From the NCBI GenBank assembly GCA_963632245.1, contig CAVGTF010000058.1:1-14092 (forward strand): a stretch of DNA of 14,092 bases, read 5' to 3'. The stretch is from UBA1724 sp963632245 (lineage in GTDB: Bacteria; Verrucomicrobiota; Lentisphaeria; Oligosphaerales; Oligosphaeraceae). Shown piece after piece: positions 7,153 through 13,893 of the stretch; position 1 is the stretch's first letter, and every line of letters begins with the position of its first letter. The notes beneath the pieces are model-generated. The model was not told where the DNA came from. It saw nothing but the letters and a program-made list of their open reading frames with translations, and ran no database searches. The translations under genes and the position numbers were made by a program.

Positions 7153-7353
7153 GGCTTGGACTTCCGGTTTTGACGCTTCACGGGAGGCCGGAATCCCCTC
7201 CCCTTTCAGAATGACGAAGGGCAACGAGCGGAACGGCGAGAGGCCTCTTGCCTCTCCTCCTTGCCCCGCCGGTTGCCCGGGAGACCAGCGCACGCCTCAA
7301 AACAGTGGGCGGTGCCGGCGCGAATGTGTTTCCGATGGATCCGGATTGGCCTC
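7153..7353. other. Intergenic gap between efp and the chromate-transporter pair
   Basis: No RNA gene or convincing ORF is visible in these 201 bases. A perfect inverted repeat, GGCCTC at 7348-7353 and GAGGCC at 7361-7366, straddles the efp stop codon. On the minus strand it has no T-run after it, so it is at best a weak terminator. A promoter for the following genes could lie here, but I see no clear -35/-10 pair. Confidence 0.5.
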
Positions 7354-7929
7354 TTACAGGGAGGCCTTCTTCACACGGTCAGAATACTCACCGGTGCGGG
7401 TGTCGATGCGGACCAGGTCGCCCACGCCCACGAAGGTAGGAACATTGATCTCGTAGCCATTCTCGATCTTGGCGGGCTTCAGGCAGTTGGTGGCGGTGTC
7501 GCCCTTGAAGCCGGGCTCGGTCTCGGCGATGACCTTCTCCACGAAGATGGGGAGGGTGATGTCGATGGGGCGGCCGTTGAAGAAGAGGATGGAGCACTCC
7601 ATGTCGTCTTCCAGGAAATACTTGTTGCGGCCCAGGACCTTCTCGTCCACGCGGACCTCCTCGTTGTCCTGGTCCAGGAAGATATAGACGCCGTCGCCCT
7701 CGTCATAGGAGAAGTTGACGGTGCGCTCGGCCAGATCGGGCTGGTCGATCTTGTCACCGGGGCGATAGGCCTTCTCGGTGGTGGAGCCGCTGAGCATATT
7801 GCGCATCTTGCAGCGGTAGATGGCCTGGCCCTTGCCGGGCTTCATGAAATCATATTCGGTGATGAGGTAAGGGTCGCCATCAATCTGGACCTTCAGACCC
7901 TTGCGCAAATCGGAAACATCGTACGGCAT
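7354..7929 (-). CDS. efp: Translation elongation factor P
   Basis: This 191-residue protein has the full length and three-domain layout of bacterial EF-P, which relieves ribosomes stalled at polyproline stretches by binding near the P site. The N-terminal KOW domain carries the tip loop MKPGKGQA (29-36), where K33 corresponds to the lysine (K34 in E. coli) that is post-translationally modified in many bacteria. The C-terminal family signature lies within KPAKIENGYEINVPTFVGVG (151-170). The start is well supported by AAGGAG nine bases upstream (7939-7944). No modification enzyme (EpmA, EpmB, EarP) is encoded nearby, so the modification state is unknown. It is transcribed divergently from rnc, and 201 bases separate it from the next minus-strand gene. 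Confidence 0.97.
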   Translation of the reverse strand: MPYDVSDLRKGLKVQIDGDPYLITEYDFMKPGKGQAIYRCKMRNMLSGSTTEKAYRPGDKIDQPDLAERTVNFSYDEGDGVYIFLDQDNEEVRVDEKVLGRNKYFLEDDMECSILFFNGRPIDITLPIFVEKVIAETEPGFKGDTATNCLKPAKIENGYEINVPTFVGVGDLVRIDTRTGEYSDRVKKASL

Positions 7930-7953
7930 TGCAGTTTTCTCCTTACAGTTTAC

Positions 7954-7959
7954 ATTCTA
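7954..7959 (-). promoter_or_regulatory. Candidate -10 element for efp
   Basis: TAGAAT on the minus strand lies 24 bases before the efp start, in an A/T-rich stretch of otherwise GC-rich DNA. It would give a leader of about 17-20 bases that includes the AAGGAG site. No good -35 match sits 16-18 bases upstream, so the call rests on the -10 and its position alone. Confidence 0.35.
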
Positions 7960-7990
7960 AAAACTTAGCACGGTAGGAGAGACCGCCGTC

Positions 7991-8003
7991 GCCGGCAACC
8001 GGC
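7991..8003. promoter_or_regulatory. Perfect inverted repeat between divergent efp and rnc
   Basis: GCCGG, CAA, CCGGC form a perfect dyad in the 112-base divergent intergenic region. It lies about 24 bases upstream of the candidate rnc -10 and 32 bases upstream of the candidate efp -10. It might be an operator, or just chance in GC-rich DNA. Confidence 0.25.
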
Positions 8004-8026
8004 ACCCACATCGTGCGCAAATGCCT

Positions 8027-8032
8027 TAAAAT
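8027..8032 (+). promoter_or_regulatory. Candidate -10 element for rnc
   Basis: TAAAAT ends nine bases before the rnc ATG. A transcription start about seven bases past it would fall at or within a few bases of the ATG, implying a leaderless or nearly leaderless mRNA. This agrees with the absence of any Shine-Dalgarno before rnc. No -35 hexamer is recognisable. Confidence 0.35.
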
Positions 8033-8041
8033 AGTGCGATT

Positions 8042-8782
8042 ATGAAAAATTTCAACCTATCTCCGCAGGAATGGGAGGGGGCCTGTCGGAGAATCCAGGA
8101 ACGGACGGGCCATGTCTTCCGGGATCCCGAGTTATTGCGACAGGCGCTGACGCACTCCAGCTACGCCGCCGAGTGCCAACGCCCCGGCTGTCCCTGGAAT
8201 GAGCGCCTGGAATTCCTGGGGGATGCGGCATTGCAGCTGGTGATCTCCCGGCGGCTCTTCCTGGAGATGCCGGATTACCAGGAGGGCGAGCTGACCCGCG
8301 CGCGATCCGTGCTGGTGGACGAGCCCGCCAATGCCCGCAATGCAGTCTCCCTGGGGCTTCACGAGGCATTGCTCTTGGGTCATGGCGAGGCCCAGACGGG
8401 CGGGCGGCACCGCCCCTCCATCCTGGGGGATCTCTTCGAGGCATTCCTGGGGGCGGTATTGTTGGACGGGGGGCTCTCCTGCGTGGAGAAGATCCTGCAG
8501 GATGTGTATCCCTCCCTGACGGAGGCCGCGAAGCAGGCCGAGCAGGATAACAATCCGAAGGGCGCGCTCCAGCAGCGCTGCCAGGCACTCTTCGTGAAAT
8601 CGCCCACCTACCGGCAACTCTCCGCCACCGGCCCCAGCCACGCGCCACACTTCCGATGCCAGGCACTCCTCCCCGACGGAAGGACCTTCGATGGCACCGG
8701 CACCACCAAGAAACAAGCCGAACAGGAGGCCGCACGCAATGCGCTGGCGACACTGGACGGCGCAGCACCCGAAAAAGCCTAG
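8042..8782 (+). CDS. rnc: Ribonuclease III
   Basis: This 246-residue endonuclease cleaves double-stranded RNA in rRNA maturation and mRNA turnover. The RNase III signature NERLEFLGD is at 53-61, supplying the acidic residues E54, E57 and D61. The second catalytic pair is D130 and E133 in GDLFEAFLGAV. Residues 172-238 form the double-stranded RNA-binding domain, with the typical ending GTTKKQAEQEAARNAL (220-235). Length and domain order are normal. The ATG at 8042 is the only sensible start, but it has no ribosome site; a candidate -10 ends nine bases before it. The stop lies two bases before the next gene, so the two are almost certainly co-transcribed and perhaps coupled. Confidence 0.97.
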   Translation: MKNFNLSPQEWEGACRRIQERTGHVFRDPELLRQALTHSSYAAECQRPGCPWNERLEFLGDAALQLVISRRLFLEMPDYQEGELTRARSVLVDEPANARNAVSLGLHEALLLGHGEAQTGGRHRPSILGDLFEAFLGAVLLDGGLSCVEKILQDVYPSLTEAAKQAEQDNNPKGALQQRCQALFVKSPTYRQLSATGPSHAPHFRCQALLPDGRTFDGTGTTKKQAEQEAARNALATLDGAAPEKA

Positions 8783-8784
8783 CC

Positions 8785-9750
8785 ATGGACAACACCCCCG
8801 CACCCAGAAACGTCATCCTGGACACCGACTGGTTCACGGACGTGGACGACCTCATGGCCGTCCGCGCCCTGATCCGCCTACACCAAAAGGGCATCCTCCA
8901 TCTGATTGGTGCCTGCATCAACGCCGTATACCCCCAGAGCGCCCGCTCCCTGGACGCCTTCCTGCAGGCCCACGGCGTGGACGTGCCCGTGGCCATCACC
9001 CGGGATGACCTGGGCATAGAGACCCCGGGTCCCTCCTACCAGAAGTTCCTGGCCACCTTCCCCTCCAAGTATAAAAGCAACGACGCCACGGAGACGCCGG
9101 TGCGCCTCTACCGGAGGCTCCTGGCCGCCTCCGAGACTCCCGTGGAAATCCTCTCCATCGGCTTCGCCAACAACCTGGCCGCCCTGCTGGAGAGCCCCGC
9201 CGACGACCTCTCGCCCTTGACTGGAATTGAGCTAGTCCGCCAGAAGGCCTGCCATCTCTGGATGATGGCGGGCGCCTGGCCCGAGGGGCGGGAGTACAAC
9301 CTCTCTTGCGGCGACGACGTGAATCCCTACATTGCCAAAGTTGGGAGCCTGGTGCTGGAGAAGTGGCCCGTCCCCATCACCTTCCTGGGCCACGAGGTGG
9401 GCTTCCCCCTGCTCTCCGGCGGAAACCTGCCGGACGACGACCTCCTCCGCAGGGCAATGGTCGCCTACCAGCAGACCCCCGGATACAAGCTGGGCGGCAC
9501 CTACCCCGAACAGGCCTGGCAGGGAAAGCCGAAGGCGCACTTCTCTTGGGACCCCATGCTGGTCCTCCTGGCCGGAGGAATCCTCTCTCCCGACAACGGA
9601 CGCTTCCTCACTGTCCGCGGACGCGCCTCCTCCGACCCCGTCACCGCATGGAACACCTTCGTGCAGGACCCCAACGGCCCCCACGAATACGTGGTGAAAA
9701 ACCACACCAACCAGGAATACGGCCAGTGGATTGACGAGTGGCTCGCATAG
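8785..9750 (+). CDS. Inosine/uridine-type nucleoside hydrolase, divergent subfamily
   Basis: This 321-residue protein belongs to the nucleoside hydrolase superfamily, which splits the N-glycosidic bond of ribonucleosides using a Ca2+ bound by an aspartate cluster. The N-terminal cluster reads DTDWFTDVDD (13-22), and the C-terminal metal-site aspartate is D256 in HFSWDP. The well-studied enzymes have a His directly before that aspartate; here it is W255, so substrate range or even activity may differ. No signal peptide is visible. The ATG at 8785 follows the rnc stop by two bases and has no Shine-Dalgarno, suggesting re-initiation by ribosomes leaving rnc. Placement after an RNase hints at nucleoside recovery from RNA decay, but this is inference from context only. 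Confidence 0.88.
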   Translation: MDNTPAPRNVILDTDWFTDVDDLMAVRALIRLHQKGILHLIGACINAVYPQSARSLDAFLQAHGVDVPVAITRDDLGIETPGPSYQKFLATFPSKYKSNDATETPVRLYRRLLAASETPVEILSIGFANNLAALLESPADDLSPLTGIELVRQKACHLWMMAGAWPEGREYNLSCGDDVNPYIAKVGSLVLEKWPVPITFLGHEVGFPLLSGGNLPDDDLLRRAMVAYQQTPGYKLGGTYPEQAWQGKPKAHFSWDPMLVLLAGGILSPDNGRFLTVRGRASSDPVTAWNTFVQDPNGPHEYVVKNHTNQEYGQWIDEWLA

Positions 9751-9760
9751 CCCTACGCCC

Positions 9761-11407
9761 ATGCCCTCCGCACGCCGAAACTCCTCCCTTGCCGCCCACG
9801 CCCTCCGCGCCGCGCTTCTGGCGCTTCTGGCCATGGCGCCCGCCTGTTCCACCCAGAAGCGCCTGGAATACCTGGACTCCCGGGTGGACTCCCTCCTGAG
9901 GGAAGCGCGGGTCCCCGCATTGGGGGAGGATGCCCCCGAGGAGTCCTTCGACGTGGACGGATACCGTCCCTGGACGCCCCCCGAGGGCGCGCAACCGGAA
10001 GACGTGGTCTATCTGGATTTGCGGAAGGCGCTGGAGTTGGCGGCGAAGCACAGCCGGGATTACCAGAATGCCCGCGAGAGTCTCTATGGCAGCGCCCTCT
10101 CTTTGGTGGCCCAGCAGCATCTCTGGCAGTGGAATCCCCTCCACAACCTGGAGGCGCTCCTCACCACGACGCAGGAGCCCGAATCCAAGACCACCTTCTC
10201 CACCGGCGAATCCCTGGGATTCTCCCGACGCCTCGCCGCCGGCGGACGCCTCACGGGCTCCTTGGCAATGAATACCCTGCGATACTGCAGCGGCGACACC
10301 GGAATCCAGATCGGCACCCTGGCGTCCCTCACGCTCACGCAACCACTGTTGGGGGGCTCCGGATCCCTGGTGGCGCGGGAATCCCTCACACAGGCGGAGC
10401 GGAATCTGATATACGCGTTGCGCTCCTACGTGCGCACCCGGCGGGCACTCCTCCTGGAGATCGCCGAAAAATACTACGATGTCCTGAATGCCGAGGCGGA
10501 TCTGCGCATCGGCGAAATGAGCTACGAGAGCCTGAAATATTCTCGTGACCGCTCCCAGGCAATGAGCGAAAGCGGCCGGGTCACCCAGATCGACGTCGAC
10601 CAGGCGCAGCAGCGGCTCCTCTCCTCGGAGTCCACGCTGGTCTCCAACCGGGAGTCCATCCAAAATGCCAAGGACTCCCTGAAGGTGGCGCTGGCGATTC
10701 CGCTGGAGACGGAGATCGAGGTGGAGCCCCGGGACATGGAGATCCTGCTCACCGCGCCCCTCCCCGAGCCCACCATCACCCTGGAGGAGGCCCTCCAGAC
10801 CGCCTTGAGGCAACGGCTGGATTTTGCAAATACCCGTGACGCCCTGGAGGACGCCCGACGCGCCGTGCGCATCGCCCGCGATGGCATGCGCGCAAAGCTG
10901 GATCTGACTCTCTCCGCCTCCGCCGCCGGACGCGACGGAAACCGCGTGCACTCCCCCAGGATCGGCAAGGCGACCTACTCCGCCGGGCTGGATGCCGACC
11001 TGCCCCTGGACCGCACCGACGAGGCCATCGCGCTGCGGCGCGCCATCCTCCAGGAGAACCGCCAGGAGCGGGATCTTGAGGAGACCAAGGAGGAGCTCAT
11101 GCAGTCCCTGCGCCGCACCTGGAACCAGCTGCACTCCTACCAGCAACGCATCGCCATCCAGAAGCTCTCCGTCACCCTCGCCGAAAAGCGCGTGGAGAAC
11201 ACGCGGATGCTCTTCGAAGACGGCCGTATCGCCATCCGCGAATACCTGGATGCCCAGGACGACCTCTCCAATGCCCGGAATTCCCTGACGCAGCAGCTGG
11301 TCAGCCACCGGATGTGCTGGCTGCGCTTCCTCCACCAAATGGAGGAGCTGCCCGCGGATCCCAATACCCTCTGGTGCGATCGACTGGAAATCCCCGAGGC
11401 ACCCTGA
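9761..11407 (+). CDS. TolC-family outer-membrane efflux lipoprotein
   Basis: This 548-residue outer-membrane channel protein of the TolC/OEP family would form the exit duct of a tripartite exporter. A basic N-terminus and hydrophobic leader (about 10-26) end in a lipobox-like APAC, so C29 is the probable lipidated residue. Two homologous halves of long helices follow. The first contains LTQPLLGG (192-199), a motif typical of the family just after a beta-hairpin, and the second runs from about 340 to 530 with the helix EKRVENTRMLFEDGRIAIREY (475-495). The ATG at 9761, ten bases after the hydrolase stop, precedes a proper leader; an in-frame TTG at 9731 overlaps the hydrolase. No Shine-Dalgarno is seen. 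The adaptor and ATPase genes follow directly. Confidence 0.88.
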   Translation: MPSARRNSSLAAHALRAALLALLAMAPACSTQKRLEYLDSRVDSLLREARVPALGEDAPEESFDVDGYRPWTPPEGAQPEDVVYLDLRKALELAAKHSRDYQNARESLYGSALSLVAQQHLWQWNPLHNLEALLTTTQEPESKTTFSTGESLGFSRRLAAGGRLTGSLAMNTLRYCSGDTGIQIGTLASLTLTQPLLGGSGSLVARESLTQAERNLIYALRSYVRTRRALLLEIAEKYYDVLNAEADLRIGEMSYESLKYSRDRSQAMSESGRVTQIDVDQAQQRLLSSESTLVSNRESIQNAKDSLKVALAIPLETEIEVEPRDMEILLTAPLPEPTITLEEALQTALRQRLDFANTRDALEDARRAVRIARDGMRAKLDLTLSASAAGRDGNRVHSPRIGKATYSAGLDADLPLDRTDEAIALRRAILQENRQERDLEETKEELMQSLRRTWNQLHSYQQRIAIQKLSVTLAEKRVENTRMLFEDGRIAIREYLDAQDDLSNARNSLTQQLVSHRMCWLRFLHQMEELPADPNTLWCDRLEIPEAP

Positions 11408-11424
11408 CCCCACGACTCGAAACC

Positions 11425-13008
11425 ATGACACGCCCTCGAAATCAATACCACGCCGCCGCGCTCCTCCTCCTGGGGGCCGCACTCCTCCTCTGCGGATGCG
11501 GAAAATCCGGCGATACCCGGAACCAGGAGCTCTTCCGCGTCACCCGCGGGAATCTGGACATCACGGTGCTTGCCAGCGGCAGCGTGGAGACCGCGGAGTC
11601 CACCAACATCCTGCAGAAGGTGGGCAAATCCGTGAAGATCGTGACGATTGTGCCGGAGGGCACCATTGTCACCGAGGAGGATGTCGCCGCCAAGAAGGTG
11701 CTGGTGCAATTCGACTCCAAGGACCTGGAGGACCAGCTCTACGAGCGCCAGACCGCCTTCGAAAATGCGGAGGCCTCGCTGGTCACCGCCGAAGAGACCC
11801 TCGCCATCCAGCGCTCCGACAACGAGAGCTCCGTCCAGAAGGCGGAGCTGGAGGTCCTCTATGCGCAGAGCGATCTTCGGAAGCTGGTGGGCGATACCCT
11901 GGCCGATACCTTCACCGAACACGAGCCCGCCAATATCAATGCGCTGCTGGACGACCCGGCATTGGATGGCACCGCGAAGTTGAATCTGACGACGTACCTG
12001 GGGGACATCGAGCTGGCGCAGACCAAGCTGAACCGCTCGGAGCGCACGCTGGAATACACCCAGAAGCTCTACGACCGGCAGTTCGTCAGCAAGAACGACC
12101 TGGAGAATGACCAGCTGGATGTGCAGTCCCAGACGAAGTCCCTGGAGGCCACCCGCGGAAAATACGAGATCTTCCGGCGCTTCGATTTCGAGAAGGACTT
12201 CCAGAAAGCGTGGGCCACCTGGCAGGAGTCCCGGCGCTCCCTGGAACGCGCGCAGGCGAATGCGAAGATCCGTCTGACCACCGCGGAATCCAAGTTGCGC
12301 ACCGCGCGGCAGACGCTGGCGCAGGCCACCAAGCGCCTGGAGGAGGCGAAGCAGTCCCTGGCAAACTGCACCATCGTGGCCACCCGTCCCGGAATGGTGG
12401 TCTACCCGAAGTTGCCGCGCTGGGACTCCAGCGGTCCCATCCAGCCCGGCAAAGAGATCCGCAACGAGCAGGAGGTCTTCACTCTCCCCGATCTCTCCCG
12501 CATGCAGGTGAAGATCACCATCCCCGAATCGCAGATCGATCTCCTGCAGTTGGGACAGACCGCCAGCATCGCCCTGGATGCCATCCCTGGCAAGACCTTC
12601 CCCGGAAAGGTCTGCAACAAGGGACTGCTCCCCAGCGCCGAGGACGAGTGGCTCAATCCCGACCTGAAGGTCTACAACGTGAAGGTGGCTTTCGATGAAT
12701 CCGGAAACCAGCTGCGCCCCGGCATGACCGCCACCGTGGAGGTCCTGATCCAACGCCTGGAACAGGTCCTCTTCGTCCCCATACAGGCAGTCCTCACCGA
12801 TGCCGATGGACACCACCGGTGCCTCCTGGACTCCGGCGAGACCCGCACCGTGACGCTGGGACAGCGGAACCGCTCGTTCGTGGAGGTCCTGGAGGGTCTC
12901 CACGAGGGCGACCAGGTCCTGATGGCGCCCCCGCAGGCGGCACAGGATGCCGCGCAGGAGACCGAGGGCGACGATACCGGTGCGTCTGTGGAGGACGCCG
13001 CGCCATGA
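11425..13008 (+). CDS. Periplasmic adaptor subunit (MacA/HlyD type), lipoprotein
   Basis: This 527-residue membrane-fusion protein should link an inner-membrane transporter to the TolC-like channel. The leader (10-22) ends in LCGC, so C25 (or C23) is the likely lipid anchor. Next come a split lipoyl-type domain (about 38-100), a long coiled-coil hairpin (about 100-315), the second lipoyl half (TIVATRPGMVVYPK, 316-329) and beta-barrel/membrane-proximal domains (360-500). The hairpin is longer than in E. coli MacA (whole protein about 370 residues). The acidic tail (508-527) is low complexity. The ATG at 11425 lies 17 bases after the channel gene, without a ribosome site. The end overlaps the ATPase start as ATGA, fixing both in one operon. 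Confidence 0.9.
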   Translation: MTRPRNQYHAAALLLLGAALLLCGCGKSGDTRNQELFRVTRGNLDITVLASGSVETAESTNILQKVGKSVKIVTIVPEGTIVTEEDVAAKKVLVQFDSKDLEDQLYERQTAFENAEASLVTAEETLAIQRSDNESSVQKAELEVLYAQSDLRKLVGDTLADTFTEHEPANINALLDDPALDGTAKLNLTTYLGDIELAQTKLNRSERTLEYTQKLYDRQFVSKNDLENDQLDVQSQTKSLEATRGKYEIFRRFDFEKDFQKAWATWQESRRSLERAQANAKIRLTTAESKLRTARQTLAQATKRLEEAKQSLANCTIVATRPGMVVYPKLPRWDSSGPIQPGKEIRNEQEVFTLPDLSRMQVKITIPESQIDLLQLGQTASIALDAIPGKTFPGKVCNKGLLPSAEDEWLNPDLKVYNVKVAFDESGNQLRPGMTATVEVLIQRLEQVLFVPIQAVLTDADGHHRCLLDSGETRTVTLGQRNRSFVEVLEGLHEGDQVLMAPPQAAQDAAQETEGDDTGASVEDAAP

Positions 13009-13745
13009 GTGGAGTCTTTGTGCCCGCCGACAGCGCCACGGTGCAAATTCCGCCCGAGGAGGCCGTGTTGCGCGTCGAGAATCTCCGGAAGGAGTTCCCC
13101 ATGGGTGACACGGTAGTGAAGGCGCTCTGCGGAGTCTCCTTCTCCATGCGGAAGGGCGACTACCTCTCCATCATGGGCACCTCCGGCTCCGGAAAGTCCA
13201 CCCTGCTCTCGATCCTGGGATGCCTGGATACCCCCACCGCCGGGGAATACTACCTGGAGGGCGTCAACGTCTCCCGCATGAATGACCGACAGCTCTCCGC
13301 CGTCCGCGGACGGAAATTCGGATACGTCTTCCAGTCCTTCAATCTGATTCCACAGCTCACGGTCCTGGAGAACATCGAGGTGCCCCTCTTCTACCAGGGA
13401 TGGCGGGAGGGCGACTGCCGGCGGCGCTCCCTGGAGCTCGCAAAGATGGTGGGGCTCTCCCACCGCACCGGGCATAAGCCCACCGAGCTCTCCGGCGGAC
13501 AGTGCCAGCGCGTCGCCATCGCACGCGCTCTCGCAAACGACCCCGCAATGCTCTTCGCGGACGAGCCCACCGGAAACCTGGACCACGCCACCGGTCTGGA
13601 AATCATGCGGGTCCTGGATGATCTGGCCGCACAGGGACGCTCCATCATCCTCGTGACACACGAACGCGCCATCGCCGAACACGCACACCGGATCCTCTCT
13701 ATCCAAGACGGCAAAATCGCCTCGGATGAAGCCAGAAAAACCTAG
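13005..13745 (+). CDS. ABC transporter ATPase (MacB/LolD type)
   Basis: This 246-residue stand-alone ATPase belongs to the MacB/LolD/FtsE group. Walker A is GTSGSGKST (58-66), the Q-loop is FQSFNLIPQLTVLENIEVPL (109-128), the signature is LSGGQCQRVAIARAL (162-176), Walker B is MLFADEPTGNLD (182-193) and the switch histidine is H219 in THE. The QCQ where most relatives have QQQ is a minor variation. It should energise a FtsX-like permease that works with the preceding adaptor and channel, but no permease gene follows in this window. GGAGG ten bases upstream lies within the adaptor gene, whose stop overlaps the start as ATGA. A terminator begins about 65 bases after the stop. Confidence 0.93.
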   Translation: MSGVFVPADSATVQIPPEEAVLRVENLRKEFPMGDTVVKALCGVSFSMRKGDYLSIMGTSGSGKSTLLSILGCLDTPTAGEYYLEGVNVSRMNDRQLSAVRGRKFGYVFQSFNLIPQLTVLENIEVPLFYQGWREGDCRRRSLELAKMVGLSHRTGHKPTELSGGQCQRVAIARALANDPAMLFADEPTGNLDHATGLEIMRVLDDLAAQGRSIILVTHERAIAEHAHRILSIQDGKIASDEARKT

Positions 13746-13750
13746 AAAAA

Positions 13751-13778
13751 GGAGGAAGGAGGAAGGAGGAAGGAGGAA
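13751..13778. repeat. Heptanucleotide tandem repeat (GGAGGAA)
   Basis: Four perfect copies of GGAGGAA begin five bases after the ATPase stop. Each copy resembles a Shine-Dalgarno sequence, but no convincing gene follows. It is the second, unrelated 7-bp repeat near a 145-bp repeat array in this window. Confidence 0.9.
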
Positions 13779-13809
13779 GTGTGGCCACTCTGCAGTGGGC
13801 TTGCGCCAA

Positions 13810-13835
13810 GCGCGCTCAATTGGCGCGCAATTTTT
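13810..13835 (+). terminator. Intrinsic terminator after the exporter operon
   Basis: GCGCGC (13810-13815), a seven-base loop TCAATTG, and GCGCGC (13823-13828) form a perfect stem, followed by AA and five T residues (13831-13835). An alternative longer pairing starts at 13801. It lies 65 bases past the ATPase stop on the same strand, so the plus-strand operon probably ends here. Confidence 0.65.
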
Positions 13836-13893
13836 CCGCAACCAGTTACTGCGCAGATAGTAGGGAGTAGGTTTGCAAGGTGCCGCAGGCGCT

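Noticed and set aside
7153..7293. N-terminal extension of the first ChrA protein
   Set aside because: The extra 47 residues are polar, contain no family motif, and lie upstream of an ATG with a suitably spaced GGAAG.
9641..11482. 613-codon minus-strand ORF opposite the TolC-family gene
   Set aside because: It is antisense to a well-supported gene. Its Gly/Gln/Leu-rich composition is the expected shadow of GC-rich codon use.
11137..12903. 588-codon minus-strand ORF opposite the adaptor gene
   Set aside because: This is another antisense shadow; the plus strand encodes a clear adaptor with lipobox, coiled coil and barrel.
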